Assembly (NCBI GenBank): GCA_028693035.1
Contig: JAQUWE010000013.1
Location: 1 to 45,160 of the forward strand
Direction: 5' to 3'
DNA: 45,160 nucleotides
From: Bacilli bacterium
GTDB lineage: Bacteria; Bacillota_I; Bacilli_A; RF39; UBA660
Part shown: positions 16,706 to 27,000 of the stretch, piece after piece
Position numbering within the stretch: position 1 is the stretch's first letter
Layout: each line of letters starts with the position of its first letter
Notes under the pieces: generated by a model
The model's input: only the letters and a program-made list of their open reading frames with translations
Told to the model about the DNA's origin: nothing
Databases searched by the model: none
Position numbers and translations under genes: made by a program

Positions 16706-19333
16706 ATGAAATACGTATATTTATTTCAAGAAGGAAACAAAGACATGAAAGATTTACTTGGTGGAAAAGGAGCAAATCTAGCAGAAATGACTAGTATTGG
16801 TCTACCTGTACCAAGAGGTTTTACCGTCACAACCGAAGCTTGCAATAAGTACTATCAAGATGACAAAATCATTAGTGAAGAAGTAAAAAAACAAATATTT
16901 GAAAGTTTACAAATATTAGAAGAAACCACTTCTAAAAAACTAGGAGATAAAGAAAATCCTCTACTTGTATCTGTTAGAAGTGGCTCTAGGGCTTCCATGC
17001 CAGGCATGATGGATACCGTTTTAAATTTAGGACTCAATGATGTAGTCGCAGAAGGGTTTGCTAAAACAACAGGCAATCCAAGATTTATTTATGATTCATA
17101 CCGCAGACTCATCCAGATGTTTGCAGATGTTGTAAAAGGATATTCAAAAGCATCCTTTGAAAGAGTACTTGATCAAATCAAAGAAGAAAAAAATGTCCAT
17201 TATGATAGTGATCTTACAGCAGATGACATGCTAGAAGTTACACAAAAATTTAAAGCGATTTATAAAGATTTATCAGGAGAAGAATTTCCACAAGATCCAG
17301 AAGAACAACTAATAGAAGCTATTACAGCTGTCTTTAGAAGCTGGATGAATGAAAGAGCCATTATTTATAGAAAAATGAATGATATTCCTACATCTTGGGG
17401 AACCGCTGTCAATGTACAGGAAATGGTGTATGGAAATACAGGAAACAACAGTGGTACGGGCGTTGCATTTACAAGAAATCCTGCTACTGGAGAAAACAAA
17501 CTTTACGGCGAATATTTAATCAATGCCCAAGGAGAAGATGTAGTAGCTGGTATTCGTACCCCACAAACCATCGATACTTTAGAAAAGGCAATGCCAACGA
17601 TCTATGAAGAATTTCATAATATTGCGAAAAAGTTAGAAAGACATTACAAAGATATGCAAGATATGGAGTTTACTATCGAAAATGGAAAACTATTTATGTT
17701 GCAAACAAGGAATGGAAAAAGAACAGCTGCAGCTGCTTTAAAAGTAGCGACCAGTTTGGTAGAAGAAGGTATGATTACTAAAGAAGAAGCTCTTCTTAAA
17801 GTAGAACCAAATGCCTTAGACCAGCTTTTGCATCCTATGTTTGATAATGAATCTTTAAAAAATGCAAAGGAAATTGCGAAAGGGTTAGCAGCCTCACCAG
17901 GTGCAGCTACTGGACAAATTTATTTCTATGCAAATGATATAACAGAAGCTAAAAAAAGAGGAGAAAAAGCAATTTTGGTTCGTTTAGAAACATCTCCTGA
18001 AGATATTGAAGGCATGGCAAATGCAGAAGGTATTTTAACCATTCGTGGTGGTATGACTTCGCACGCAGCTGTTGTAGCGCGTGGTATGGGAAGATGCTGC
18101 GTATGTGGATGTAGTGCACTCAAGGTAAATGAAGATGCAAAAACAGTAACGACGGCAGATGGAACCATTTATAAAGAAGGAGACTTCTTATCATTAGATG
18201 GAAGTACTGGAACCGTATATGGAGAAACCATTAAAACTGTAGAACCACAAATTAGTGGAGACTTTGAAACCTTTATGAAATGGGCTGATGAAGTTCGTAC
18301 GCTTAAAATTAAAACCAATGCAGATGCTCCAAAAGATGCGATCCAAGCAAGAAAATTTGGTGCAGAAGGAATTGGACTATGTAGAACAGAGCACATGTTC
18401 TTTGAAGAAAATAGAATCTTTCACTTTAGAAAAATGATTACAGCAGAAACTTTAGAACAAAGAGAAGCTGCTTTAGAAGAAATTCTTCCTTATCAAAGGG
18501 CAGACTTTGAAGGATTATTTGAAGCCATGGAAGGTTACCCAGTTATTATCCGTTACTTAGATCCGCCGTTACATGAGTTCTTGCCTCATACAGATGAGGA
18601 GATTAAACCACTTGCAGAGAGTCTTGGTATTACTTTTGAAAGTTTAAAAGCAAGAATTGAATCTTTAAAAGAGTTCAATCCTATGATGGGGCACCGTGGA
18701 TGCCGCCTTGCTATTACGTATCCTGAAATTGCAAGAATGCAAACAAGAGCTGTGATTGAAGCTGCTTTGAATGTAAATAAAAAAGGCATGCATGTCATAC
18801 CAGAAATTATGATTCCTCTTGCATGTGATGTAAATGAATTTAAATATGTAAAAAATATTGTTAAAGAAACTGCAGATGCTATCTTAAAAGAAGCTGGCGT
18901 AGAACTTTCTTACATGGTAGGGACTATGATTGAAATACCAAGAGCAGCACTTTTGGCAGATGAAATTGCAGAAGAAGCAGACTTCTTTAGTTATGGAACC
19001 AATGATTTAACACAAATGACTTTTGGTTTTTCAAGAGATGATGCCGGTAAATTCTTAGAAGATTATTATAAAAAAGGTATTTTTGAAAATGATCCTTTTG
19101 CTAAGATAGACCAAAATGGTGTTGGAAAACTAGTAGCCGTTGCGACAAAACTTGGTAGAGATACCAAACCAACTATTGAACTTGGTATTTGTGGGGAGCA
19201 TGGAGGAGAACCTTCTAGTATTGCTTTCTGTGATGAAATAGGACTTGATTATGTATCTTGTTCACCATACCGTGTTCCAGTAGCTCGCCTTGCTGCAGCG
19301 ATAGCAGCTATTAAAAATAGAACAGGAAAATAA
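16706..19333 (+). CDS. ppdK: Pyruvate, phosphate dikinase
   Basis: The 875-residue enzyme interconverts pyruvate, ATP and phosphate with phosphoenolpyruvate, AMP and pyrophosphate. It has the N-terminal nucleotide-binding half (GGKGANLAEM at 19-28; RSGSRASMPGMMDT), the swivelling phosphohistidine domain with His453 in GGMTSHAAVVARGMG, and the PEP-binding barrel ending in GICGEHGGEP, whose Cys is the catalytic acid. Length and all three sites are normal. It has AGGAGG before the ATG, its own promoter, and a strong terminator after. In anaerobic, fermentative bacteria the enzyme often works in glycolysis with pyrophosphate. No PPDK regulatory protein lies nearby. Confidence 0.97.
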   Translation: MKYVYLFQEGNKDMKDLLGGKGANLAEMTSIGLPVPRGFTVTTEACNKYYQDDKIISEEVKKQIFESLQILEETTSKKLGDKENPLLVSVRSGSRASMPGMMDTVLNLGLNDVVAEGFAKTTGNPRFIYDSYRRLIQMFADVVKGYSKASFERVLDQIKEEKNVHYDSDLTADDMLEVTQKFKAIYKDLSGEEFPQDPEEQLIEAITAVFRSWMNERAIIYRKMNDIPTSWGTAVNVQEMVYGNTGNNSGTGVAFTRNPATGENKLYGEYLINAQGEDVVAGIRTPQTIDTLEKAMPTIYEEFHNIAKKLERHYKDMQDMEFTIENGKLFMLQTRNGKRTAAAALKVATSLVEEGMITKEEALLKVEPNALDQLLHPMFDNESLKNAKEIAKGLAASPGAATGQIYFYANDITEAKKRGEKAILVRLETSPEDIEGMANAEGILTIRGGMTSHAAVVARGMGRCCVCGCSALKVNEDAKTVTTADGTIYKEGDFLSLDGSTGTVYGETIKTVEPQISGDFETFMKWADEVRTLKIKTNADAPKDAIQARKFGAEGIGLCRTEHMFFEENRIFHFRKMITAETLEQREAALEEILPYQRADFEGLFEAMEGYPVIIRYLDPPLHEFLPHTDEEIKPLAESLGITFESLKARIESLKEFNPMMGHRGCRLAITYPEIARMQTRAVIEAALNVNKKGMHVIPEIMIPLACDVNEFKYVKNIVKETADAILKEAGVELSYMVGTMIEIPRAALLADEIAEEADFFSYGTNDLTQMTFGFSRDDAGKFLEDYYKKGIFENDPFAKIDQNGVGKLVAVATKLGRDTKPTIELGICGEHGGEPSSIAFCDEIGLDYVSCSPYRVPVARLAAAIAAIKNRTGK

Positions 19334-19355
19334 TAAAATAAATCATACGATATAG

Positions 19356-19389
19356 AATGAATAAAAATGGAAATTTTTATTCATTTTTT
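19356..19389 (+). terminator. ppdK terminator
   Basis: A perfect 13-bp stem, AATGAATAAAAAT and ATTTTTATTCATT, loop GGAA, then T run. Confidence 0.85.
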
Positions 19390-19498
19390 CTTTGTAAAAT
19401 ATAATCTCCATTTTCTATGGATATTTATAATATAGTACTAGCTAGAGTGGATAAAATATGTTAAACTGATAGCAGAATAGGAATAGAGGAGTGAGTAC

Positions 19499-21124
19499 AT
19501 GGTAAAGAGTGGTAAAAAAGGATTTACGCTAATAGAATTGCTTGCTGTTATCGTGATACTAGCGATTATAGCTTTAATCGCTACACCTATAATCGTAGGG
19601 GTTATAAACAAATCTAAAAAAAATGCGTTTATGGATACAGCGTATGGAGTAGTGGAGGCAGGGAGGCTTTATTATGCAAAGAACTTTGGAAATGATGATT
19701 TTGTAGGGAAAACATTTGCCTTTCCTGGAGATGCTGACGATTTAAAACTATCAGGAGAAAAGATAGGTGGTGGTTCTTTAGAAGTTACTACAAAAGGAAA
19801 ACAAGTCTTAGCTATTTATGATAAGGCAAAGAATTGGTGTGCAAGTAAAACAGAAAATGAAGAGAAAGTCACTATAAATAAATATGAAGAAACAACCTGT
19901 AAGGGAGATGGAGACACCGGATATAGTGAACCTGCATTAAGTGGAGCGAAACCAGTCTTGCCAGAAGGACTCATTCCAGTAATAATTGGAGATTATGGAA
20001 CGGTCACAAAAGCAGATACTACAAAGGAATGGTATAATTACGGAGATAAAAGATGGGCAAATGCTATTCTGTTGACTAGCGACTATAGAAATAGATATCA
20101 AGAGGGAGACACAATTACAGCAGGAATCTTAGCCTATTTTGTATGGGTACCAAGATATGAGTATAAATTATTTAACTCAGAAACGCCAATAGAAATCCAA
20201 ATCAATTTTTTAGCAAAGAAAAAAACAGAGCCAACAAAAGATTATATCATTCATCCTGCCTTTACATTTGGGGAAGAAGAGTTATCAGGAATATGGGTAG
20301 GGAAGTTTCTAACAACAACCGGTTCTGCAACAGAACCAAATATTCTACCAAATCAGGTACCATTACAGACAAATGTTTATAATTTACGAGAACAGTTTAA
20401 ATCAGCGTTAGTATTTGGAAACCGAACTTTAAACACGGATGGAACAATAACTAACAATCTCGATAAAAGTAAATATGGATTAACAGCAGAATCAAGGATG
20501 ATTAGAAATACAGAATGGGGAGCAGCCGCGTATCTATCACATAGTAAATATGGAAAAAATAGTGAAATTGCTTATAATGCTATGTCAAGATTGGATTCGG
20601 GATGTGGTTCCTTTGTTGGCAGTCCTAGTATGACTGAGTGTCCACATAAGTATGGAAATTATGCAACAAACAGCTATCCGCAAAGCACAACAGGGGATAT
20701 CTCAGGCATTTTTGATATGGTTGGAGGACCACAGCATGTAATGGGAATAATGGCAGATGCAGTAGGTAGTACAACGCCTATGTCAGGATACGATAATAAA
20801 ACCAATTCTGGGTTTAACGGAAAAACTCTATATTCAGGCAATATAACTACAGGGTACCAATTTCCTGATAAAAAATATTACGATTTATATGATTATGGAA
20901 CCACATATAACGACGATACTGCTTATAATAGAGCCATCCTAGGCGACGCAACAAAAGAAACTAGAGGTTGGTACGATGATGACTCATTCTTTTTAGCACG
21001 CAGCGCAATGTGTTTTGTTCGTGGTGGAAGCAATAGCATAGGTAAGAAGAACGGAGCATTTAAGTTTGGTGCTTCTAATGGTGCTTCAGATACGAGTATT
21101 TACTTCCGCACAGTCATTTCATAA
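19499..21124 (+). CDS. Prepilin fused to a C-type-lectin/FGE-like adhesive head
   Basis: The 541-residue protein begins with a textbook class III prepilin signal: MVKSGKKG then FTLIELLAVIVILAII, cleavage after Gly8, Glu at +5. The pilin helix runs on to about residue 50 with an A-x4-V-x-A-x4-YY segment. From about residue 165 a large domain follows (LPEGLIPVII, AYFVWVPRYEY, NTEWGAAAYLSHSKYG, SGIFDMVGG), ending FVRGG...GAFKFG...YFRTVIS. This end has the form of the C-type-lectin/formylglycine-enzyme-like fold found in bacterial surface and diversity-generating-retroelement target proteins. Catalytic FGE activity is not implied. GAGGAGTGA sets the start. Expected location is the cell surface, anchored or assembled by a pilus-type system not seen here. 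Confidence 0.75.
   Translation: MVKSGKKGFTLIELLAVIVILAIIALIATPIIVGVINKSKKNAFMDTAYGVVEAGRLYYAKNFGNDDFVGKTFAFPGDADDLKLSGEKIGGGSLEVTTKGKQVLAIYDKAKNWCASKTENEEKVTINKYEETTCKGDGDTGYSEPALSGAKPVLPEGLIPVIIGDYGTVTKADTTKEWYNYGDKRWANAILLTSDYRNRYQEGDTITAGILAYFVWVPRYEYKLFNSETPIEIQINFLAKKKTEPTKDYIIHPAFTFGEEELSGIWVGKFLTTTGSATEPNILPNQVPLQTNVYNLREQFKSALVFGNRTLNTDGTITNNLDKSKYGLTAESRMIRNTEWGAAAYLSHSKYGKNSEIAYNAMSRLDSGCGSFVGSPSMTECPHKYGNYATNSYPQSTTGDISGIFDMVGGPQHVMGIMADAVGSTTPMSGYDNKTNSGFNGKTLYSGNITTGYQFPDKKYYDLYDYGTTYNDDTAYNRAILGDATKETRGWYDDDSFFLARSAMCFVRGGSNSIGKKNGAFKFGASNGASDTSIYFRTVIS
21011..21121 (+). other. Possible variable region of the lectin-like head
   Basis: The last 37 codons encode RGG-S-N-S-I-G-K-K-N-G-A-F-K-F and then G-A-S-N-G-A-S-D-T-S-I-Y-F-R. 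Invariant Gly/Phe/Arg residues alternate with codons of the AAN/AGN/ATN type. This is how adenine-mutagenised variable regions look in diversity-generating retroelements. No template repeat or reverse transcriptase is in the window. Confidence 0.3.
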
Positions 21125-21173
21125 AATTTCATAATTTTGAAAAAATTAAAATTAAAACTTATAAATAATCTAA

Positions 21174-21199
21174 GGAGATAATTTCTTATCTCTTTTTTT
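21174..21199 (+). terminator. Terminator of the pilin-lectin gene
   Basis: GGAGATAA, loop TTTC, TTATCTC and seven T. Confidence 0.8.
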
Positions 21200-21251
21200 G
21201 TTCCCTGAAAAACAATTTTATTTATTATGACTAGAAATATATAGCAAAAAT

Positions 21252-21260
21252 TGGTATAAT
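21252..21260 (+). promoter_or_regulatory. Extended -10 promoter of the PfkB-Smr pair
   Basis: TGGTATAAT (21252-21260). Transcription should start near 21267, which leaves a leader of about 10 nt that just includes AGGTG before the ATG at 21278. Confidence 0.6.
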
Positions 21261-21277
21261 ATCTATAGGTGATGGAA

Positions 21278-22174
21278 ATGAAAATAGTTTGTATTGGGAA
21301 TGCTTCTTATGATATAACAATGCCCGTAACGGCATATCCGGTTGAAAATACCAAAAATAGAATTGAACAAATTATTGAATGTGGGGGCGGCCCTGCTTCA
21401 AATGCAGCCTATTTACTAGGAAAATGGAATACAGATGTTTACTTCTTAGGTATGGTAGGCAATGACTCACATGGAAACTGGATTCAAAAAGAATTTAGTG
21501 CAGCCAATGTTAAAACAGATCATTTAGAAATCAATCCAACCTATAAAACAGCCTCTTCTTATATCATTTCAAATTCTAGTGAAGGAACGAGAACGGTTAT
21601 CACACATAGAAAACCATTACAAATGAAAAAAATAAATCTTCCATTTGCGCCAGATTATATATTGATGGACGGACAAGAACATGCAATGTCTAAAAAACTA
21701 TTAAAAGAATATCCAAATGCGATTGCAGTAATTGATGCAGATAAAGATACCAAAGAAATTATTGAACTTTGTACGCTTTGTCAGTATGTTGTATGCTCTA
21801 AAGAATTTGCAGAAAAAGTAACAGGTAAAATATTTGACTTTAATAGAAATGAAACCATTCGTGATATTTACTTTTCTTTAAAAGAAAAATTTTCAGGAAA
21901 AGTAATTGTAACATTAGAAGAAAAGGGTAGTTTATATGAAAAAGATGGAATGATTAAAATAATGCCATCGATCTCTGTAAAACCAGTTGATTCTACAGGT
22001 GCTGGCGATATCTTCCATGGTGCTTTTATTTACGGACTTAGTAAACGTTATGATCTTGAAAAAATCTTAAAAATTTCCAATGTAGCAGGTGCTATTTCAA
22101 CACAGAAAATAGGGGGCCGTTTCTCTGTCCCTAGTAAAGAAGATATAAGGAAAATAATCCGTGACTTTAAATAG
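21278..22174 (+). CDS. PfkB-family carbohydrate kinase
   Basis: The protein of about 298 residues phosphorylates a sugar or nucleoside using ATP. It has the PfkB N-terminal glycine pair (ECGGGPASNAAYLLG near 35-48) and the C-terminal signature with catalytic Asp, DSTGAGDIFHGAF (about 235-247). Upstream in-frame starts exist (GTG 21269, ATG 21272), but ATG 21278 is chosen because AGGTG lies 6 nt before it and the promoter leaves little leader. Family members include ribokinase, fructokinase, adenosine kinase and PfkB; the substrate is not readable here. It overlaps the Smr gene by 14 nt. Confidence 0.85.
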   Translation: MKIVCIGNASYDITMPVTAYPVENTKNRIEQIIECGGGPASNAAYLLGKWNTDVYFLGMVGNDSHGNWIQKEFSAANVKTDHLEINPTYKTASSYIISNSSEGTRTVITHRKPLQMKKINLPFAPDYILMDGQEHAMSKKLLKEYPNAIAVIDADKDTKEIIELCTLCQYVVCSKEFAEKVTGKIFDFNRNETIRDIYFSLKEKFSGKVIVTLEEKGSLYEKDGMIKIMPSISVKPVDSTGAGDIFHGAFIYGLSKRYDLEKILKISNVAGAISTQKIGGRFSVPSKEDIRKIIRDFK

Positions 22175-22427
22175 TTTAATATTTATTGGTCATTTGCCTA
22201 CATTAGATTTACATGGAATGGATAGAGATACCGCACGTTTTTATATTGGAGAATTTATAAAAGAGAATGGGAAACTAAAAAACCCATTTTTTGTTATTGT
22301 ACATGGAATAGGAACTGGCGTTCTAAAAAGAGAAACTTTACTTGTGTTAAAAGAAAATAGAATGGTCTTAGATTTTAAAATCGCACCTTTTAATGATGGA
22401 TGCACACTTGTGCAGATAAAGGTTTGA
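22161..22427 (+). CDS. Stand-alone Smr-domain protein
   Basis: The 88-residue protein is a single Smr (small MutS-related) domain with its LDLHGMDRDTA motif near residue 16 and VHGIGTGVLKRE near 47. Smr domains nick or cleave nucleic acids or act on stalled ribosome complexes. As MutS2 is usually the carrier, a free copy is less common and may act on RNA or DNA by itself. The start is GTG 22161, inside the 3' end of the kinase gene, with AAGGA upstream; translation is probably coupled. Confidence 0.75.
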   Translation: MTLNSLIFIGHLPTLDLHGMDRDTARFYIGEFIKENGKLKNPFFVIVHGIGTGVLKRETLLVLKENRMVLDFKIAPFNDGCTLVQIKV

Positions 22428-22453
22428 CTTTCCCTTTGCGAATATGATAAAAT
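22424..22453 (+). promoter_or_regulatory. Possible distal promoter of the surface-protein operon
   Basis: TTGACT (22424-22429), 18-nt spacer, TAAAAT (22448-22453). The -35 overlaps the end of the Smr gene. Confidence 0.35.
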
Positions 22454-22535
22454 TAAGTCATAAAATGTCAATTATATTATTTACGATATGGAAAAAATAG
22501 AGTTTAAAAAATCGTGACATATTCCTTTTCTTTAC

Positions 22536-22564
22536 TTGACTTTCAGACGAAGTAGTGCTAGGAT
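22536..22564 (+). promoter_or_regulatory. Promoter of the surface-protein operon
   Basis: TTGACT (22536-22541), 17-nt spacer, TAGGAT (22559-22564) with extended TGC. The start codon at 22597 follows after a GGAGGGGG ribosome binding site. Confidence 0.6.
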
Positions 22565-22596
22565 ATGTGGTAATTTTATGGAGGGGGAAAATTTTT

Positions 22597-24024
22597 ATGT
22601 ACGAAGAGAAAAAAGATCGTTTTTCAGTGAGGGACCTTGTCTTACAAATATTGTTTATCGCATTGTTTGTATTTTTACTTTTATGGTTGTTTCCAACCAA
22701 AGGAGATTTAACAAAATTATCACTTGGTTCTAATAAAAACGATAAAGAAACAAACACTGTTTTATATGATCGTATTTTTAATGAGAATATTATTGCTATG
22801 AAAGATGCTGCTAAAAGTTATTATACAACACCAAGACTTCCACAAAACGTGGGAGATAAAGTAGCAATGACTTTGGGAGAAATGTTTGAAAAGAAAATTT
22901 TATTAACCTTTACAGATAAAAACGGTAAAAGTTGTGACAAAACAAATTCTTATGTAGAAGTAACAAAAGAAAATGATGAATATGTCATGAAAGTGAATTT
23001 AAACTGTTCTGGCGAAGAAAATTATTTACTTGTTTACATGGGATGTTATGACTACTGTAGTACAACCATTTGTGAAAAAAATAAAGAAGATATCGCAACC
23101 CCTGTCGTACGTAAAGTTACAACAGGAAAAACTTCTACAGCAAAACAATCCAATACAACAAACGTAACCAATGTAACAAATATTACAAATGTAATTAACA
23201 ATGTGACCAACAATATTATCAATGTTGTTTGTCCTGAGTGTTGTCCTAAACCAGGACCAACACCTACACCGAATGTACCAACGCCTACACCAACGCCAAA
23301 TCAAAACAAAACGTATGAGTGTGAATATTTGAAAGTGGTAAATGCACAATTTACAGCTTGGAGTACTTGGTCAAATTGGACAGATAAAGTACAGTATACA
23401 ACACAGTTAAAACAAGTGAAATCTAAAACAGAGAGAACCACTGTTACACAAAATGTAATTACTGGATATAAAGTAACAACTTACAAAGACTCTAGTAAAC
23501 CAATCTATAAACAAGTACAAGTACAATCTGGTACAAAAACAGAAAAGAAATGTGCTTCTTATGGAACGCAAAATGTAAGTACAGGGCAAGTACAGTATGG
23601 AGCTTGGGTAAGCCAAGGTGAATTGCCATACTTATCAAAACCAACACCAACAGATACAACTACATATGTTTTTGTTTCAACAGGGCCTACTTACTGTCCA
23701 TCATGCAATTATGAAAATTACAATATATATAGAAAATATACAAGAACTGCAACGCCAGTTACAACAGCACAAACAGTATGTACTGGATATACAACAGAAC
23801 AAACACCATTGTATACAGTTGTAAATGTTCTTTCTGGATATGAAACTTCTGAAAAAAGAGAACCTATTTATGAAAAGAGACAAGCTGTTGTAGATAAAAA
23901 ATATTACAGTACGAGAATTAGAGGCATTAAAGCTGGTCAAAAAGATATCAAATGGGATGTTTGTGATGCTTCAGCGCTTTTAAATAATGGATATTCTAAA
24001 ACAGGAACTAAAAGAGAAAAATAA
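22597..24024 (+). CDS. Membrane-anchored, pilin-like, Thr-rich surface protein
   Basis: The 475-residue protein starts at ATG 22597 behind GGAGGGGG; the longer frame from 22555 lacks a site. Order: charged N-terminus (MYEEKKDRFSVRD), one membrane helix (about 14-34, LVLQILFIALFVFLLLWLF), then a pilin-like globular part (about 50-160: NIIAMKDAAKSYY, GDKVAMTLGEM). Next come an Asn/Thr/Val repeat (about 189-211), a CPECC cluster, a Pro-Thr hinge (PTPTPNVPTPTPTP), and a Thr/Lys/Tyr-rich head. The head has a W255-S-T-W-S-N-W261 motif, as in thrombospondin type 1 repeats, and scattered cysteines. No LPxTG or known enzyme motif is seen. FSVRD could be a degenerate prepilin motif with Asp at +5, but no Gly precedes it. 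An extracellular location is inferred. Confidence 0.65.
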   Translation: MYEEKKDRFSVRDLVLQILFIALFVFLLLWLFPTKGDLTKLSLGSNKNDKETNTVLYDRIFNENIIAMKDAAKSYYTTPRLPQNVGDKVAMTLGEMFEKKILLTFTDKNGKSCDKTNSYVEVTKENDEYVMKVNLNCSGEENYLLVYMGCYDYCSTTICEKNKEDIATPVVRKVTTGKTSTAKQSNTTNVTNVTNITNVINNVTNNIINVVCPECCPKPGPTPTPNVPTPTPTPNQNKTYECEYLKVVNAQFTAWSTWSNWTDKVQYTTQLKQVKSKTERTTVTQNVITGYKVTTYKDSSKPIYKQVQVQSGTKTEKKCASYGTQNVSTGQVQYGAWVSQGELPYLSKPTPTDTTTYVFVSTGPTYCPSCNYENYNIYRKYTRTATPVTTAQTVCTGYTTEQTPLYTVVNVLSGYETSEKREPIYEKRQAVVDKKYYSTRIRGIKAGQKDIKWDVCDASALLNNGYSKTGTKREK

Positions 24025-24037
24025 GGAGGGGTAATGT

Positions 24038-27000
24038 ATGAACCAATCTAATACTATTGATAAAGCACTTGCACTTCTAAAAAAAGCACAAGAAAGTGGC
24101 AATGAAGAAGTTCAAAGTAAACTTTTACCAGTATATGAAGAGATGATAAGACCTATCAATTATGATAATTTTTCAAATAGTCAGAAGTTACACTTTGAGA
24201 ATTTACGTTCTTTCTGGTCTGAAAAAAAGGGAGAACCATACCCAATGCAAGTAAAGGCGGGACGAATGATTCGTTTATTAGAAACTTTAATTGCTACGCC
24301 ACAAATAGACAATCAAGATGTCTCAGCTATTGATGACGCAATCCATTTCTTAGGTGAAAATTATGGGCAATTGCGTAATCATTTACAAAAAAAATATGAT
24401 GTATTATCTCCTACGGTAACAAGTTATAAGAATGCGAGAAATGAAAATGCAAACTTCGCACAAAGTGAAGAATTCAAAATGCACGGGATTGCTGAGGATT
24501 CTAAGCAGGCGATACATGCCAAAAACATGAAACTATACAAAAATATTAAAGGTATTAAGATTGCAATGCTAACCACTGCCATAATGGGAGGAACTTTCTA
24601 CTTATCACAGGCAACTCTACATAACACACCTGCAACAGCCACTGTGTCTTATGCAAAAGATAAAAAAATGGATAAGGTGGATGATAAGGAAAAAGCCATT
24701 ATAGGACTTGAGAAAAATGAAATATTAAAAATGTATGATTCTTCTATCATAAACAACAATAATCCAATGCTTCATTCTTTTAATAATAATGGTATACGCA
24801 TTAGTGCAAAAGAACTTAATCTTTTCCAAGCAATGTGTAATATTGATTACTTAAGTATTGATGAACAAAAACATTTAGCTAGTTTCTCTACAGTTTTTGA
24901 TTTAAAAGATGCATTTAGTATTTCAAAACGTATACGTATAGATATGGCTACGGTTACACCTGATACAATTGCGGTTGATGGAAATCGTTTATTTAACAAA
25001 GACCCTAGAAACGCACAATATATAAATGACATGCAGTCTAGTATTGCACACTGGAATGTAGACAAGGGAAACAGTGAAGCAAAAGCATTATTTGATAAAA
25101 CATTAGATGCCCTTATAGCAGATTTTAATAACCCTTTACTAACAAATAAAAATTATATGGCTTATGAACTTGTCTTACAGATGGCAGAACAAGCTGGTGT
25201 TATAGGTAGTGATTTAAATTACTCGAATGAGGGAAATATGGATGTGCCTTTATTTGAGGGTGCTAACAGTATTTTAGGACAAGTTAAATTAAAAATGGAA
25301 GAAAAATATGGTGCAGACACAACCATGTTTAAAGATAAAGATGCTGAAAAAGTCTACAGTGCTGTCATTGATACCAAAGAAATAGAAAAAAATGAGTATT
25401 TAAAAAATTATTTTAATGGAGACGCTAATGCAGCTTTACAGTTGAAATATGGTTTTAATAGATCTGAACTCAATAGTACACAAATCGATCAAATTGCAAA
25501 TACAATGGGACTTGACGGAGCTACCAATTATTTAGATCAATTTTCACAAAACTTTGCTAAAGACTTAGCAAATGGAAATGTCAAAGATTTTGAGGCAGCT
25601 TTAGTCTTTATCAATGAGGAAGATATTGTAAACGGAAATGAATTAGTTAAATTGGTACAAGATGCTTTCAATGGAAAAGCGGATAACAAAGCATGGAATG
25701 GATTCTATTATCGATATGCTTATGGAAATGATAGTAGATTGGAACAAAATCCAGCCGCTACACTTTTTATTGGAGATATTTTAGAGCAAGTAAACAAAGC
25801 CAATATTGGTTTACACCTTGAGGCAGGGTCTATTGAAGCTAGTGGAGATCAAAATGGAACAGAAAATCTATTATATACATTTGTAGGGGATGACCGCAAT
25901 AACCTTAACTGCGAACCTGGTACTGTCAAAATGGATGAAAATGGAAATATTCTTATGCAAAAAAGTTTAAGAGAACAAGCTATGACAACATTCAAAGAGC
26001 AAATGAGTCATACTTCTATTACTGCAGAACAAACTGATATTGATACGCAAAATAGTGTATATCAAAAAATATTGGTAGAGTATAAAGAAGAGATGGATAA
26101 AGAAACCAATAACCGATCTGAAGTTGTCTTAGAGGCAATGGACAAAGACATTAAATATAATCCAAATATGTTTGCTGAGGACTATTATAAAAGCATTCTT
26201 TTGGAAGGTGCTTATACTACTGGAACACAAACAGAGTGGGCACAGGGTGTATTAGAACCTGGAAGTATGGAAGACCAGTCTTCTTTAAGTATAGATGGGG
26301 ATGGAGAATTAGAGAATCAATCTATACCTATTGCTACTGATGCAGAAGTGAAAGAAATGGAGAAAAATGCCACTGACTCTCTACAACTTCCACCACAAAT
26401 TACAAATAAAAAATTGGATACCCCAATAGAAATAGACACTTCTACTGAAACAAAAACAAAAGAACTCGAAGACAATGAAAAAAATACACCTGGTAATGGT
26501 ATTACAGAAGAAGAAGCAGAAGAGTTAAATAAAAATAATGAACAATATGAAAATAAAGATAAGAATGGAGAAGAAGTAATTGTTGCTGATGATTTAGCAG
26601 AGATTACAGAAGAACAAATCCGAGAAAATCCAAATCTTTATATTGAAGCACTTAAAGCTTTACTTGCAGACGGCGACATTTCAGAAGCACAATATTTAGA
26701 GCAACTTGAAATTATAAAAAATGAAGGAATTCTTCCTGGAAAACAAGAAGAATCTTCTAAAGAAGAACCGAGTGTACAACCAGAGGAACCAGCTCCAGCG
26801 CAGCCTGAAAATACACAATATATAGAAGGACAACCATATCCTAATTTGCCTGGATATTATGTGCATTATGAGAATGGAACTCTTATTGCTTATACAGCTG
26901 AACAATATCAAAATATTGGAAAAAATGAAGTAATAGATGAAAAGGTAATTGATGCAGGTGGGGAAGAAGTACAGGATGAAATGGATCCTAATGTTGGTAC

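Noticed and set aside
23026-23349. Minus-strand Cys/Trp/Tyr-rich frame opposite the Thr-rich protein
   Set aside because: It is the complement of the Asn/Thr and Pro/Thr repeats; its odd residue make-up comes from those repeats.
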